NCBI GenBank assembly: GCA_003427395.1 | Contig: BFEA01000251.1 | Coordinates: 394,061-421,821, forward strand | Reading direction: 5' to 3' | Origin: Chara braunii | Taxonomy: Eukaryota > Streptophyta > Charophyceae > Charales > Characeae | Length of the DNA: 27,761 bases | Shown here: in pieces, positions 16,477 to 26,671 of the stretch | Numbering within the stretch: position 1 is the stretch's first letter | How the letters are laid out: every line of letters begins with the position of its first letter | Made by a program: the position numbers and the translations under genes | The notes under the pieces: model-generated | What the model was told of the DNA's origin: nothing | The model's database searches: none | The model's input: only the letters and a program-made list of their open reading frames with translations

Positions 16477-17791
16477 AGAAGTGTTAGTTGTCTTTGTTTA
16501 TGTGACAATGCTGATAGGGGAACGTTTGTTAAGACTCAGCCATGCACCATATGTTTTCTATGATAGTGTTAATAGATATACTTACTTCATTAAATATACG
16601 AGATTCGATGATGTACTCTGCATCGTTCATACACGTAGATGTTTAAAAACGCGTCCGGCATGCAATGGGCTCTTTGATACCTGATATTGTCATTTGAATT
16701 TCCTTTGGGTCTGACTCTTGAATCATCTCTTTTGTACCCTCTTCTAATTCTTCCTCACTATCATTTTCCAGAAGATGCTTTGAACACTATCTGTATCTTT
16801 GCACTGGAGTCTCTGGACAACCTTTCACAATTGGACCAATGGTGGTCGGGTAGAGATCAACGTCATTGTTTGCCTTGAAGTGACCTTGAAGTGACCATCA
16901 ACTTGAGAAAACCTCCCACACATTTCATTTTGACAGTTCTCTGGGTGGTCAAGTATTTTTTCCAGTAAGTGATACCAAAATGCATATTGGACGTGCATCG
17001 AAAAAAAATACAGCAAAGTAAGAGACTACCGTCCAATAAGCTATATCAATCATATTGTGAAATTCATGACAAACAGGTTGGGTCTCTGTTATCACATTCC
17101 TCCAGATGGTTTATTTATGCTTTATGTAGGGTTGGGTAGACTCTGACTAATAACGTTTCTGCACATCTTCCTCATATTTCATACAGGGGATAAGTTCAAT
17201 ATTAGTAATGAGATTTGTCTAGCTGTGATATTTATAGGTTAAATAGTGGTTGGGTAGGCTCAGATCAACTAGGTAGTATCGAGATGTCATCACCGATCGA
17301 ATATAAATTATCAAAATAATTACAAATTGTACTGTCCTATGGACTCTTTCCCTTTTTTTTGTGAAACATGGAAATCATTATCGAACGCAGTGTTGACACA
17401 CTCTCTATTTGGGCACAACAAAACTCAAGTTCGCGAAAGAGAACCATGTGAAAAGGAGAGTATGGACAAGTTAGTTTTTTTACTTTGGTGATTAGTGGGC
17501 ATAGACTAAACTTACCTTTAGAGTGAGTTAAAAACTACGTGGGTAGATCTGAGCAGGATTATACTTGAAAACAGAGTATAGTACTAGATACCGGCTTAAT
17601 AGGTACTTAGTCAGAGGAAACAACTTGTCAGTAAGGTACATAGTAAGAATAGGTTAAGTATTTTTCCAGTTTTCAAAGTGTTGAGTTGATACTTAGTGAG
17701 TAAATAACAACTAAACGATAAGCGACTAAATCGTCACTAAACGGGGTAGATTACGCAATACCTACATGAATACATTATCCAACCTGTGCAC
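16477..17791. other. Mostly non-coding, weak open frames only
   Basis: Plus frames at 16481-16684 and 16687-16878 (the latter with EDALNTICIFALESLDNLSQ) read plausibly but are short, on opposite sides of stops, and overlapped by a minus frame at 16825-17016. Beyond 17016 no frame is supported. Confidence 0.3.
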
Positions 17792-17923
17792 CTCTCTCTC
17801 TATCTCTCTCTATCTCCATCTATCTTCATCTCTCAATCTGAATTTTTGTCTGTTTCTATCTCTCGGTATATCAGTCAATCAGTCTTGCAGCTCTTCTCGG
17901 TCTCAGTTTTTTTTTTTTTTTTT

Positions 17924-17960
<37 letters not shown>
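17792..17960. repeat. Pyrimidine microsatellite tract
   Basis: Imperfect TCTC repeats (17792-17875), a T run of about 22 (17907-17928) and a clean CT run (17929-17960). Confidence 0.93.
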
Positions 17961-17964
<4 letters not shown>

Positions 17965-20282
17965 TAGTCAGCTCGTTCATCACAGTCAATTAACCTTTGC
18001 CAAAATGTAAAGCAAGATTTAGAGACATGTCATTGGTGACAAAAATATGTCACTGCGAAAAAAGTTCTAAAATTTAATAAAAAAAGAGCAGAAAATTAAT
18101 GCCCTTTTTGTTGTTGCATAGGTATGCTGGATGGATCGCCCCGCAGGGAGGCTTGATGATTTGGCCTTTTGAAAAATAATAATTTAAAGAAAAAACATTA
18201 GCTTAATAGTGCACATTAACTAAGATAAAAAAAAAAAAAACTAAATGAAGTTTATTACCTGTGTCAAAATGTTATCATATAGCAGTGCATAGTTTAGATG
18301 TGGGATAAGATGTTGTGCATGGTTCTAAACAAACAAGGATGCTCTTCACCGAAAGTATGGTTCCTAAAATCTTTGTTGATTCAAACAATATCTATGCGTA
18401 TATTTGTGTTGTCCAATGCTTTCTTCCAAATCATGCAAGTGCAGAAACCTTGTTAGCTCTTCCCTTTGATTGTGAACTTCAACTTTGATGCAAACCTTGC
18501 ATGAAGTTTATACCTGCATCACAACAATAGAGCCAACAAACATTCAATATCTCATTCAAGGTATGAACTTTCGTATAAATTATTTGGCAGAAATGAGGTA
18601 ATCAATTGAATAGTTACACAAAATATTTCAGCACACTGAAATATGAGCAAAGACTGAAATACATCGATGTGAGGAAGATGATCATGGTGCCTCAAATACA
18701 AAAAGATGACCAATGTTCACTGAAATTCATGTAGAGATGAAGAAACATGCATGAAGAGACTAAGGGGAGAACGAGAGTGGGGCCCCAGGCAGGAGAGGCA
18801 TTCAACAAAGTCGCCTCCCTTACATCAAAGACAATGGTCAATAGTGCAAGTTTAGCGTCTGGGTGAGAAGGGATAGGGTGACAGACGGTGTAAGGGCAGA
18901 TAGAGGAAAAAACGAGGGTGTAACAAGTAATAATCCTACCGTTAGGTAGAAAGGCCGTCACGGTCGGTTGGCTGGCAGAGGGACCCCTTAACGTTTCTGA
19001 GGTTGACTGTTGCTCTCTAGCAACAGACCAAAATGCAAGAAGATTCTCTCAGTTTTGTCAAAGTTGGCTCACCCTAACGTTTTTTCTTATAGCCAAGGAA
19101 AGACCGTGTCTGGCTCAATCCTTAGTAGCTTGAGGGACGTTGGACCCGATTCCCAACATAATAAGTTTCAATTCAATTGTGGTTTCTTTAAATTTGCAGC
19201 TTTTGGGACACGAGACCAAGTTTCCAACACAAGCCCAAGTTGGGTATTGGCCTCAGACAAATATTCCCGGCGTCAGTTTCGAGATTATAATGAATATCAA
19301 TTAAAAAATATTCAAAAAAAAAAAGGGAAATAAAAGAGAAACTTCAACTGGAAAGCCTCTGACAAAAAGTTTCCAGACTACTTCTCAAACATTGTGATCT
19401 AGGCAACTTAGTCTAGAAAACCGCCCGAAATTCATGTCATGCTGCTTCCCATAATCAACATGGGGCCAGAACCATAAGGTTCTGTTTTTGTTGAAAACAT
19501 TTTTAAATTAAAAAACAAAAGAGGGTCATGATCACCCAGGGCCTGAATGTATGTGCATATCAAGGTACATTCAAGTGTTGTAAATAAATTGCAGGCTTCA
19601 AAGGAGTTCTCAACAAAATTCAGCAGTTTTTAATAGGATCTAGCGCAGACCCCTATAGAGACTAAGAGTGTCTGGGTAAAGGTAGTAGAGGTTGAGAGTC
19701 ATCAGTATACCATTCAATGCAATGAGTAGTCTCATACTCATGTTGCTTCTTTGCTGTAAGTGATAGGAAGGTGAAGCTTGGCGTTGAATTAGCAGCCTTG
19801 GGTGATGAAGAGGACGTTCACATCCATAAGGTAGTACGCCTAAGTTATGGATGTAGAGCGAGAACAACATCAAGTCAGGCTATGAAGGTAGATGGAGGAA
19901 GAGACTAGAAATTCAGAGGCAGGAAGAGGGACTAACAAGACGGTATGTGACTTAGGTTCGGCTATGGTGGACGTTCATCTCCACTTCTATGGTTGGCATT
20001 GCATTCTCTTCATTGATTCTTGTTCATTCACTCATTTTACGTCTGTAAGTTGTGATTTATATTCATTTTATAAGTGGAGGAGAAAATCATATTAGGGGGA
20101 TGTCAAGACAAGGAGCAGATGAGATTCCTTCATAAAAAAAAAGAATCTTACACTAGTTCATCGTGCTGATGAAGAAGTGTCATACTGATGGTGGTCCTTG
20201 TGTTGACTTGAAACCATCTTGCATCATCATTTACTGTCTTATAAAATCTTCGCTCACCATTTGACAGAGTGTAGAAATCTAG
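17961..20282. other. Long stretch without a supported gene
   Basis: The best frames are plus 19010-19333 (107 codons, with GTRDQVSNTSPSWVLASDKY) and minus 18692-18961 (89 codons). Neither has splice or start support or a domain. The 19010-19333 segment also has a protein-like alternative frame, typical of decayed coding DNA. A run of 14 A lies near 18227-18240. Confidence 0.3.
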
Positions 20283-20384
20283 GGAGATATCCCGGGCGCC
20301 CGGGTCCTGATGTCACGCTCGGATTGGCGACCGGGTGACCGGCCGTGCATGACCCCCGGGCATGGCCCCAGGCAACCTCAGCGC

Positions 20385-20419
<35 letters not shown>

Positions 20420-20510
20420 AATCCAAAAAAATATGAAAAAAAATATTATGTTGTGTAGAATTGCAATACAAACAACTTTTGGCTAAGGGTCACATCATAA
20501 TTCCTCACAG
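20283..20510. repeat. GC-rich island plus homopolymer element, copy 2
   Basis: A CCCGGGCGCCCGGG-type block (20291-20385) is followed by 31 A (20386-20416) and ATTATGTTGTGTAGAATTGC, matching the arm of the copy at 13745-13965. The GC-rich block is shared only in outline, while the AT-rich arm is clearly homologous. Confidence 0.55.
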
Positions 20511-20637
20511 AACTAAAGATAAAAAAAATATAATCTTATCACACTAAGGCACCCCCCTTTAAACCCCTTAGGCCCTTTTAGCCCCTTTAACATCATTTAC
20601 ACTCCCCTTTTCCTCCCCTTGACAGCCAACACTAAAA

Positions 20638-20806
20638 AAAAAAAAAGAGCCGGATTTTGGCTCCTCTCGGAGAGCGCTGAAAAACCCCATCGCCATTTGT
20701 TTTTTTTTTTTTGTTTTTTTTTTTGCCATGACCGGGTCACCCACGCATCAGACGCCTCCGGGCGTCATGCCCCGGTGACTGACCGGTCCAGACCAGACCG
20801 GCCGGT
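20638..20806. repeat. GC-rich island with GCCGGATTTTGGC motif
   Basis: GAGCCGGATTTTGGCTC (a GAGCC/GGCTC hairpin) leads through AGAGCGCTG into two long T runs (20700-20725) and a block with GCCATGACCGGGTCACCC and CCGGCCGG. The same order is seen at 1-162, so the two are members of one dispersed family. Confidence 0.5.
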
Positions 20807-21459
20807 TATGAAAATCTTCCTAGGCAGTAACTATAAAAATATTAAATTGAACATGAAACACATGTCTTTTCGTAAATAGTACCCCTTCCAGGATTGTCGT
20901 GCATTGGGTAGAAGAATGGCACTAAGTGTTACGTGTTGAATACAAAAGTTGTTAAAAAAATAAAAAAAGACCATGAAGAAGAAGAAATCAAATGAGAAGC
21001 CTGGTTCACAAAAAAACAAATAAAATCATTTAATGATAAAAATACAAAGATCTGCAGACAACTGTGTTAAACCTGGTTTTCAACAATTGTTGGTCTTCAC
21101 CTGTACACTGGAAAAATCCGCATGCCTACTAGTCCAAAATGCTCGTACCCACGTTTAAAATGTACCTCAGCCTCCATGCACAGACACAAACGGCAACAGG
21201 TCGGTACTAGGCATGAGCGTCATCCCAACACAAAAACCATCATGAACACCTCACACATACACACACCAAATCTCAAATGGGCATGTAAGCAGACATAACA
21301 AAGATGTGAACGAGTACTCATACCAGAGATGTGGACGTACGACGAAAATGCAGCATATGCACATAACATTAGACTCTGAAGAGATTTTGGTGTGGCTGAC
21401 GATCTATCCTTCCAATGAGGATTAATAAATGAGAAACCATGCCGACAGTGTAATCTGTA
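20807..21459. other. No recognisable gene
   Basis: AT-rich at first, then more even composition (21060-21420). Nothing supported on either strand. Confidence 0.4.
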
Positions 21460-21478
21460 CGTGTGTGTATGTGTGTGT

Positions 21479-21534
<56 letters not shown>

Positions 21535-21546
21535 GTGTGTGTGTGT

Positions 21547-21602
<56 letters not shown>
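21460..21602. repeat. Compound microsatellite (TG)n(GA)n
   Basis: An interrupted TG array (21460-21580) is followed by GA (21581-21602). Open frames on both strands across it consist of alternating Cys/Val or His/Thr and are not genes. Confidence 0.97.
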
Positions 21603-21604
<2 letters not shown>

Positions 21605-22146
21605 AACAAACAAAGACTGTGAGAGAGAGATTGATTAACTAGGTGAATAATTGCCTTAGGGAAAAAAAAAAAGACCAAGTCATCTACATAACAATAGACC
21701 TAACAGGGAGGCTCAGACATGTAATGTGAAAAAACACAAAATAACTGGCAAAGAAGCAAATATGCATATAACAGTTATAGCGATGCAGATAAACATTGTA
21801 TTCGACTGTTTTGCGTGTTTATTTTAAGAGAAACTTCATGGTTCAAACTATTAATTAGTATTAAATAAATTAGCACTATTGTAACAAACATATCTAACAA
21901 GCCAAGAGAGAGAGAGGGAGAGAGACAGACAGACAGACATGCAATGAAATTCCTTTACAAAAAAACAAGGTAGAGACAAAAACAAAGGAATCAAATTTTT
22001 CGTTGTGGTGCAGTTAACATATCTACAATGACCTACAGCTACATGTGCATGCTTAATCTTAAACTAAATGGTCGTCTTTGCTAAAGTTATACTCGTACTG
22101 TAATAGATCATTTTATCTATACAACGTTGCCTTCATCAAAATGACA
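21603..22146. other. No recognisable gene
   Basis: AT-rich with a short GA/GACA repeat at 21905-21940. If the TAG at 22147 of the minus-strand pseudogene were read through, its frame would continue to a TGA at about 22105. Confidence 0.35.
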
Positions 22147-22840
22147 CTACTTCCTTCTTGACTGCTTTGCACGTGACTTATTTGATGATGATTTTGCTGG
22201 TTGTTTTCTCTTGATACTGTCTTCAATAACAGTGCTCTTATCATTCGGACGTAGATTGATAAAGTCACTTGCTTGCATTGCTTCGTTGTTCTCTATAGGT
22301 TTGTTGCCAACTTCTAAATCACGCATTGTAGTTTGAAGTCCGTTCGTGTTAGGTTTCGTTTATCGTTTCTCAAGTGTAGTTCTTTGTCTTTGTTGTGATC
22401 TGATCTGCTCAGCAGGTACTGAAGTTTGAGTTTGTTCCATGTCATTGTGAAGCATATAATTCTTGTGACATGAACATTCGTCACTCTCTAATCTGAGGTC
22501 CTCAACGTTGTTCCATTTATTTTGCTGAGTGTTGTTTGTTGCTGCATGGTTGCCACAATTTCTCTGAGATGCCTTGTATGCAGAACATCCAATATTGTAA
22601 GTATCGATTTGCCCATCCTCATTTTTATCCATCTGTAGACTCTCATTCAAATGTTGAATATGATCTTTATTTCCGTCTCATTGTCTTCAACATTTCTTTC
22701 TGCAATCATGTCATCTTCATTTATCATTCTCTTGGTTTGGGCATCTTTTTCATGTTGCTTACAGTATTCGATATCTGCACCTTTATCCTCGGGATGTGCT
22801 TCATTCGTGTAATCACGAAATAATAATGGTGATGCAAGTT
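22147..22840 (-). pseudogene. Decayed gene for a charged Asn/Gln-rich protein
   Basis: After CCCCTCAG (acceptor at 22841) one frame reads LASPLLFRDYTNEAHPEDKG and DDMIAERNVEDN. Near 22675 coding shifts to a second frame, open from 22677 to 22147 (DHIQHLNESLQMDKNEDGQI, CSCHKNYMLHNDMEQTQTSV, EVGNKPIENNEAMQASDFIN) with only one in-frame TAA at 22362-22360. The C-terminus is strongly basic (KRKQPAKSSSNKSRAKQSRR), like a nuclear localisation or nucleic-acid-binding tail. The 70 codons after the TAA keep the same hydrophilic character, so the stop looks secondary. No family is recognised. One frameshift and one stop suggest a pseudogene. Confidence 0.5.
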
Positions 22841-22882
22841 CTGAGGGGTTGTTGAGTAACAACAATTGTGAAAAAAATAAAA

Positions 22883-22986
22883 TAAAAAATACAATTGTTA
22901 GAAAGACTAACAAAAACGTTCTTCGTACATCTTACCAAGTAAAAAAGAAAATACAAATGTTAGAAGAGTAACAAAAACGTTCTTCA
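22883..22986. repeat. Imperfect direct repeat of about 40 bp
   Basis: AATACAATTGTTAGAAAGAC and AATACAAATGTTAGAAGAGT each continue to ACAAAAACGTTCTTC, at about 22885-22925 and 22947-22986. Period about 60 bp. Confidence 0.75.
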
Positions 22987-23004
22987 TATATTTATAAGAA
23001 TTTA

Positions 23005-23304
23005 ATGATGCACCAAGGTATTTACAAGAAATCATGTGACAGTCTAGTGTCTGTCATACATAATACAATTCATAAAACTACTCATAAACTCAGCAATCAT
23101 GTTGTGTCAGCTCCTGCAGGGGAAAGAGTTGAAGGTTACTTCTTAAATCCATTTGGACAACCTCAACAATTAAATGTTCAGGGAAGTAAGGCAAACCCCA
23201 TCAATGTGATATATCGAGATTCAGAGAGGACGACCTTCATTGGGCCCCCCTCTACTCCTCTCAGCCCCTCTCCTCCCAGCCACAAGTGGCTATCGGGTAG
23301 CTGA
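23005..23304 (+). CDS. Hypothetical 99-residue ORF
   Basis: The frame starts at tandem ATGs and reads through HVVSAPAGERVEGYFLNPFG and GSKANPINVIYRDSERTTF to a Pro/Ser-rich end. It is polar with no membrane segment or known motif. It could be an exon of a transposon or a chance frame. It ends just before the repeats at 23332. Confidence 0.28.
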   Translation: MMHQGIYKKSCDSLVSVIHNTIHKTTHKLSNHVVSAPAGERVEGYFLNPFGQPQQLNVQGSKANPINVIYRDSERTTFIGPPSTPLSPSPPSHKWLSGS

Positions 23305-23331
23305 AAATTCAGGAATGAAAATTCTGAAATG

Positions 23332-23722
23332 AGAGTTTTGGGCAGTCTGAAAATCCTGAATGGTCTTGAAGTGGTCAAAGGTCTGAAGACCCTGAAAACC
23401 ACCTGTTTAGAAAAGCTGCATCCTGAAGTGGTGAAGGGTGTCCTGAAGTGGTCAAGTTAGAGTTTTTGGCAGTCTGAAAATCCTGACTGGTCCTGAAGTG
23501 GTGAAAGGTCCGAAGACCATGAAAACCACCCTTGAACACTTAAGGATGCAGCCTGCCTAAACAGGTGGTTTTCAGGGTCTTCGGAGCTTTTACCACTTCA
23601 GGACCATTCAGGATTTTCAGACCTGAATGGTCCTGAAGTGGTGAAAGGTCCGAAGACCCTGAAAAACACCTGTTCAGGCAGGATGCATCCTGAAGTGGTG
23701 AAGGGTGTCTTGAAGTGGTGAT
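23332..23722. repeat. Direct and inverted repeats forming a 69 bp-arm fold-back
   Basis: A unit containing GGCAGTCTGAAAATCCTGA, CCTGAAGTGGTGAAAGGTCC and GAAGACCCTGAAAACCACCT occurs directly at 23332-23454, 23455-23530 (shortened) and 23622-23722, and inverted at 23544-23612. The inverted copy and the last direct copy form arms 23544-23612 and 23622-23690 with a 9-base loop, differing at about 5 of 69 positions. Weaker pairing continues to about 23525 and 23709. A transcript would make a long hairpin. Confidence 0.85.
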
Positions 23723-24007
23723 GAAAAATACGACTGTTGTTAACCTTCTCTTCTCCCAACAGCCGTTAACCACTATCCCTGAATACGAGATGTGATCTTG
23801 TGATTCTTACCCTTATATGCGGTTAGCAGTACCCACCCATTTTGGAATGCCGACCATGTCACATTGACAAATCTTAACAATTATAAGGTCAGAGAAGGAG
23901 GGAGAATCCACCAATCTCTCATAGAGAAATTCATAGAGAGAAAAGGTTCTTTTGTCAATCTTTTTCTGCACTCATCTTGCGTCCCCTCTACGTCTCTGCC
24001 CCGCCTA
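23723..24007. other. No recognisable gene
   Basis: Unremarkable sequence ending in a C-rich stretch leading into the telomere-like repeat. Confidence 0.4.
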
Positions 24008-24033
24008 AGCCCTAAACCCTAAACCCTGAACCC
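24008..24033. repeat. Short telomere-like CCCTAAA block
   Basis: CCCTAAA CCCTAAA is followed by the variants CCCTGAA and CCCTATT. The unit matches the plant/algal-type telomere repeat. Four units in mid-contig fit an interstitial relic or a telo-box-like promoter or leader element, not a chromosome end. Confidence 0.75.
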
Positions 24034-24358
24034 TATTGAAAAACAAAGAGGATCAAAGTCAGTGACCTATGGTACCTCTTGCCTTCCTCCTTGCATTAAC
24101 ACCCCATCAAATTAGTATTATAGAGTAACATTCATTATAAACTAAGAAAGCCTGAGAGAACATGGTTGGGCTTGATAAAGAAAACTACATTACGGGTAAT
24201 CACGAAAGAAATATGCAACAACACCCTCGATAAGACAAATATGCAGCAACACCCAATATTATCGGTGACTTATAATTTTTTTTTCACTAGACGACACTGT
24301 GACTAGGATTTTGACGTTGGTAGGGACACATGTTACTTATAAGTTTTCTGCCACAAAC
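24034..24358. other. No supported gene; short imperfect duplication
   Basis: ATATGCAACAACACCC near 24211 and ATATGCAGCAACACCC near 24239 form a small direct repeat. Otherwise AT-rich, probably intronic or intergenic. Confidence 0.35.
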
Positions 24359-24481
24359 CTTGTTCCAATCCACCAAGCTCAAGTTGAAAACATCCCGTAG
24401 TGTATTCACGAATTTTGTGACTTCAGTTTCACCTGCGATTTTCTTCTTAAAGACCACTCCATCATTTTTCTTCATATCATA
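24359..24481 (-). CDS. Candidate exon, function unknown
   Basis: The frame starts after CCTAG (acceptor ending at 24482) and gives YDMKKNDGVVFKKKIAGETE and VTKFVNTLRDVFNLSLVDWN without a stop, reaching AAG|GTTTGT, a plausible donor at 24358. The frame stays open to a TAG at 24287 if unspliced. Amphipathic, charged composition suits a folded domain. It may belong with the minus exon at 25118-25381, about 640 bp upstream in transcription order. Confidence 0.35.
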
Positions 24482-25117
24482 CTAGGAATGTCTTTCTCCA
24501 AACGTTGTCAAATTAAAGCATGTTAGTTATGTTAGTAATTGTACGATATGATATATACAAACATGCAGATTAAACATTTTGACACGCATGTGTAAAAACC
24601 AAAATTCCTATGGGTGCATAGAGCTAATTTTAGATTTATGCAACAATTGCAACTCTCTCTCTTACTTTCTTTCTCTCTCACTCTCTCTCTTTCTCTCTGA
24701 AACATACACACACACACATAACTTACTAAGGGTTGTTCAGACTACGTTCTCAAAGGAAAAAAAAACGTCCTCGATGTCGTTCCTTTCATATCAGCCTTAC
24801 AAATGCATCTTTCACACACAAAAAATTTCAAGTTTTGTATTGCTCCTTCGGATACAGACCCAAATTCGAAGGTTGGCTACAAAACCTACTGCTGCTTCAA
24901 GATAAAGTCACACTCGGTGCTGGAACTGTAGGAGGTTTCTGCCCAAACACAGGAGTTTGTACGTACACAAATTTCACTTTTTTGGCAGTCTGTTGGTGCT
25001 TTGTCCATCAAGGGAAAAAAAAACAAAGCTTTGGTTGATTAATAAACGGTAGTGATTAAGGATGAGATGTGCACGGCAATGAAGAACCGGGTAATACTAG
25101 AAATGCACAGGGCTAGG
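24482..25117. other. Intergenic or intronic stretch with CT/CA microsatellite
   Basis: Pyrimidine repeats at 24655-24700 lead into a short CA run (24706-24719). The overlapping plus frames at 24579-24905 and 24733-25038 cross low-complexity DNA and an A run and are not supported. Confidence 0.4.
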
Positions 25118-25381
25118 TTATGGGTGCGGGTTGTCAAGTGCCCATGGATAAGTTAAATGATTCTTTGACCAATTCTCAAAGGAGATAATCAACTTCGTCC
25201 ACTTACTTATTCTTTCGTGATTCAGATAATGGATACTCAAGTTGAGATATTCTATTCCTCGGAACATATCAACAATTTCTTGCCTTAAAACATACTTGAA
25301 GTTTACCATTGTTGTTATTAGTAATTTGAGCAGACTTGTTATCTTCTTCAGCATCCTGGAACACTTTTCTCTAATTTTCTC
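25118..25381 (-). CDS. Candidate terminal exon, function unknown
   Basis: A pyrimidine-rich acceptor CTCCTCCCACAG ends at 25382. The exon starts in phase 0 with EKIREKCSRMLKKITSLLKL and continues through GIEYLNLSIHYLNHERISKW and WALDNPHP to TAA, 87 codons. The Lys/Leu-rich N-terminal part would form an amphipathic helix. No domain is recognised. The clean acceptor and length make this one of the better exon candidates in the window. Confidence 0.42.
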   Translation of the reverse strand, partial: EKIREKCSRMLKKITSLLKLLITTMVNFKYVLRQEIVDMFRGIEYLNLSIHYLNHERISKWTKLIISFENWSKNHLTYPWALDNPHP

Positions 25382-25545
25382 CTGTGGGAGGAGCAACACA
25401 AAAGTTTGTTAGGTATAGATAGAAAGAGCAACAAAAATTAGAACATAAAAAAAAAACCATTTATTTAAAAAAATAATTTATGTTACACAAGATGAAAGTG
25501 GTTCAATTATTTAGTTATGAAGGGTCGTCCTGAATTGGCTTACAG

Positions 25546-25857
25546 GATCCGGAGACTGCACAGGAACAAACCTTTATGGTCTGCAACTCTCATCATCACA
25601 AGCATAGAATGTCAGCCAACTCGATCAGAAGGGAAAAGTCTGTTGAGAAAATAACAAAATTGAAGAGGAAAGACAAACAAGAGGTTAAAGAAGAAGTCTT
25701 AGTGGATATCAATCAGATCTCAAAGATGATAAAAGCTCTTGGCAAGCACAAAGATGAAGATGGGCAGATTGAAGCATTTGAGAAGGCTGTTGAGACTGCC
25801 AAGGGTGAAAAAATGAAATTAAAATTTATATCAACTCATCATTTTTTAGGAAAATAG
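25546..25857 (+). pseudogene. Upstream coding piece of a Ty3/gypsy-type polyprotein
   Basis: The frame begins after GGCTTACAG and is open for 103 codons to TAG: a His-rich start (CNSHHHKHRMSANSIRREKS), a Lys/Glu-rich helical middle (KRKDKQEVKEEVLVDINQIS) and a C-terminal KGEKMKLKF. It precedes the reverse transcriptase frame by 8 bp with a frame change, so it is probably the degraded protein upstream of RT. No protease DSG or zinc-knuckle motif is seen. Confidence 0.45.
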
Positions 25858-25864
25858 TCGTTAA

Positions 25865-26671
25865 GTCGAAAAAGAATACAAGCTCAAGGGGTTGAAGAAG
25901 AACCCTGTGACAGTCCTCATAGAAAATGATTATGACGAGACACTGGAAAGAGAAAGGAGAATTATCAAAGCATTACGGGAATCTACAAACTTGGGGAATA
26001 GGGTCACCAGGGAAAGGTTTAACACGATGAAGATAGGCTCAGATTAGTTTATCCTAGCTAAAGAGAGGGAGTATATCTTTAAACTGTGTCAGGAGTTCTC
26101 TGATGCATTATTTTTTAATGATGAAGAAAGAGGGCGGCTGGACGTGGATATGATCAAGATGGCAAAAATTTGGACAGTTGATCATATTCCATGGAATGAC
26201 AGACCAACCACGTATGCCCTGAAAGAAGAGGCAGAAGTTGTAAAGTATCTTGATAAGACAATTCCATCTAATGTTGCTGAAACTGTTGATGGACCGTATG
26301 TTAACCACTGGTTTTGCTTTTGGAAACCAGGGGGTGGATTGAGATGGATACAAAATCTTCAGAAGCTCAACTCAATAACGGTACGTGATGCAGGTAGTCT
26401 CCCTAATGCTGATTTCCTTTCTGAATCCTTTGCTGCTCGATTCATTTATTTCTTAATTGATTTAGATTCTGGCTATGATCAGTTTCTCATTGATCTCACT
26501 AACCGGCCAATGATTGTCATGCACAGGCAAATGACCCTCATTCAGATGTGCGTGGTACCTCAAGGTTGGACCAATGGTGTGACAATGGTTCAAAGGGATA
26601 TTGTCCAAGTCATGCAGGACATCTCGCCTGCACTTGTGGTCAATGGACCCCGAAAAATTTGTCGAACTTAG
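25865..26671 (+). pseudogene. Ty3/gypsy reverse transcriptase fragment
   Basis: Open from 25865 to TAG at 26671 with one internal TAG at 26045-26047. Before the RT core lies a region (DEERGRLD, DHIPWNDRPTTYALKEE) matching the usual Ty3/gypsy pre-RT segment. Counting from the ATG at 26144, VNHWFCFWKPGGGLRWIQNL (53-72) and ITVRDAGSLPNADFLSESFA (78-97) precede motif A LIDLDSGYDQ (104-113, Asp106 as a metal ligand) and motif B PQGWTN (139-144). Motif C (YxDD) is absent because the frame runs into satellite DNA about 27 residues after motif B. RNase H and integrase are also missing. The fragment cannot be active. Confidence 0.85.

Noticed and set aside
21220-21678. 152-codon His/Thr-rich ORF and its antisense Cys/Val and His/Thr partners
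   Set aside because: Dinucleotide repeats stay open in several frames, and the unique flanks show no motif.
24579-24905. 108-codon plus ORF
   Set aside because: It crosses CT/CA repeats and an A run, and no conserved or splice-supported part was found.
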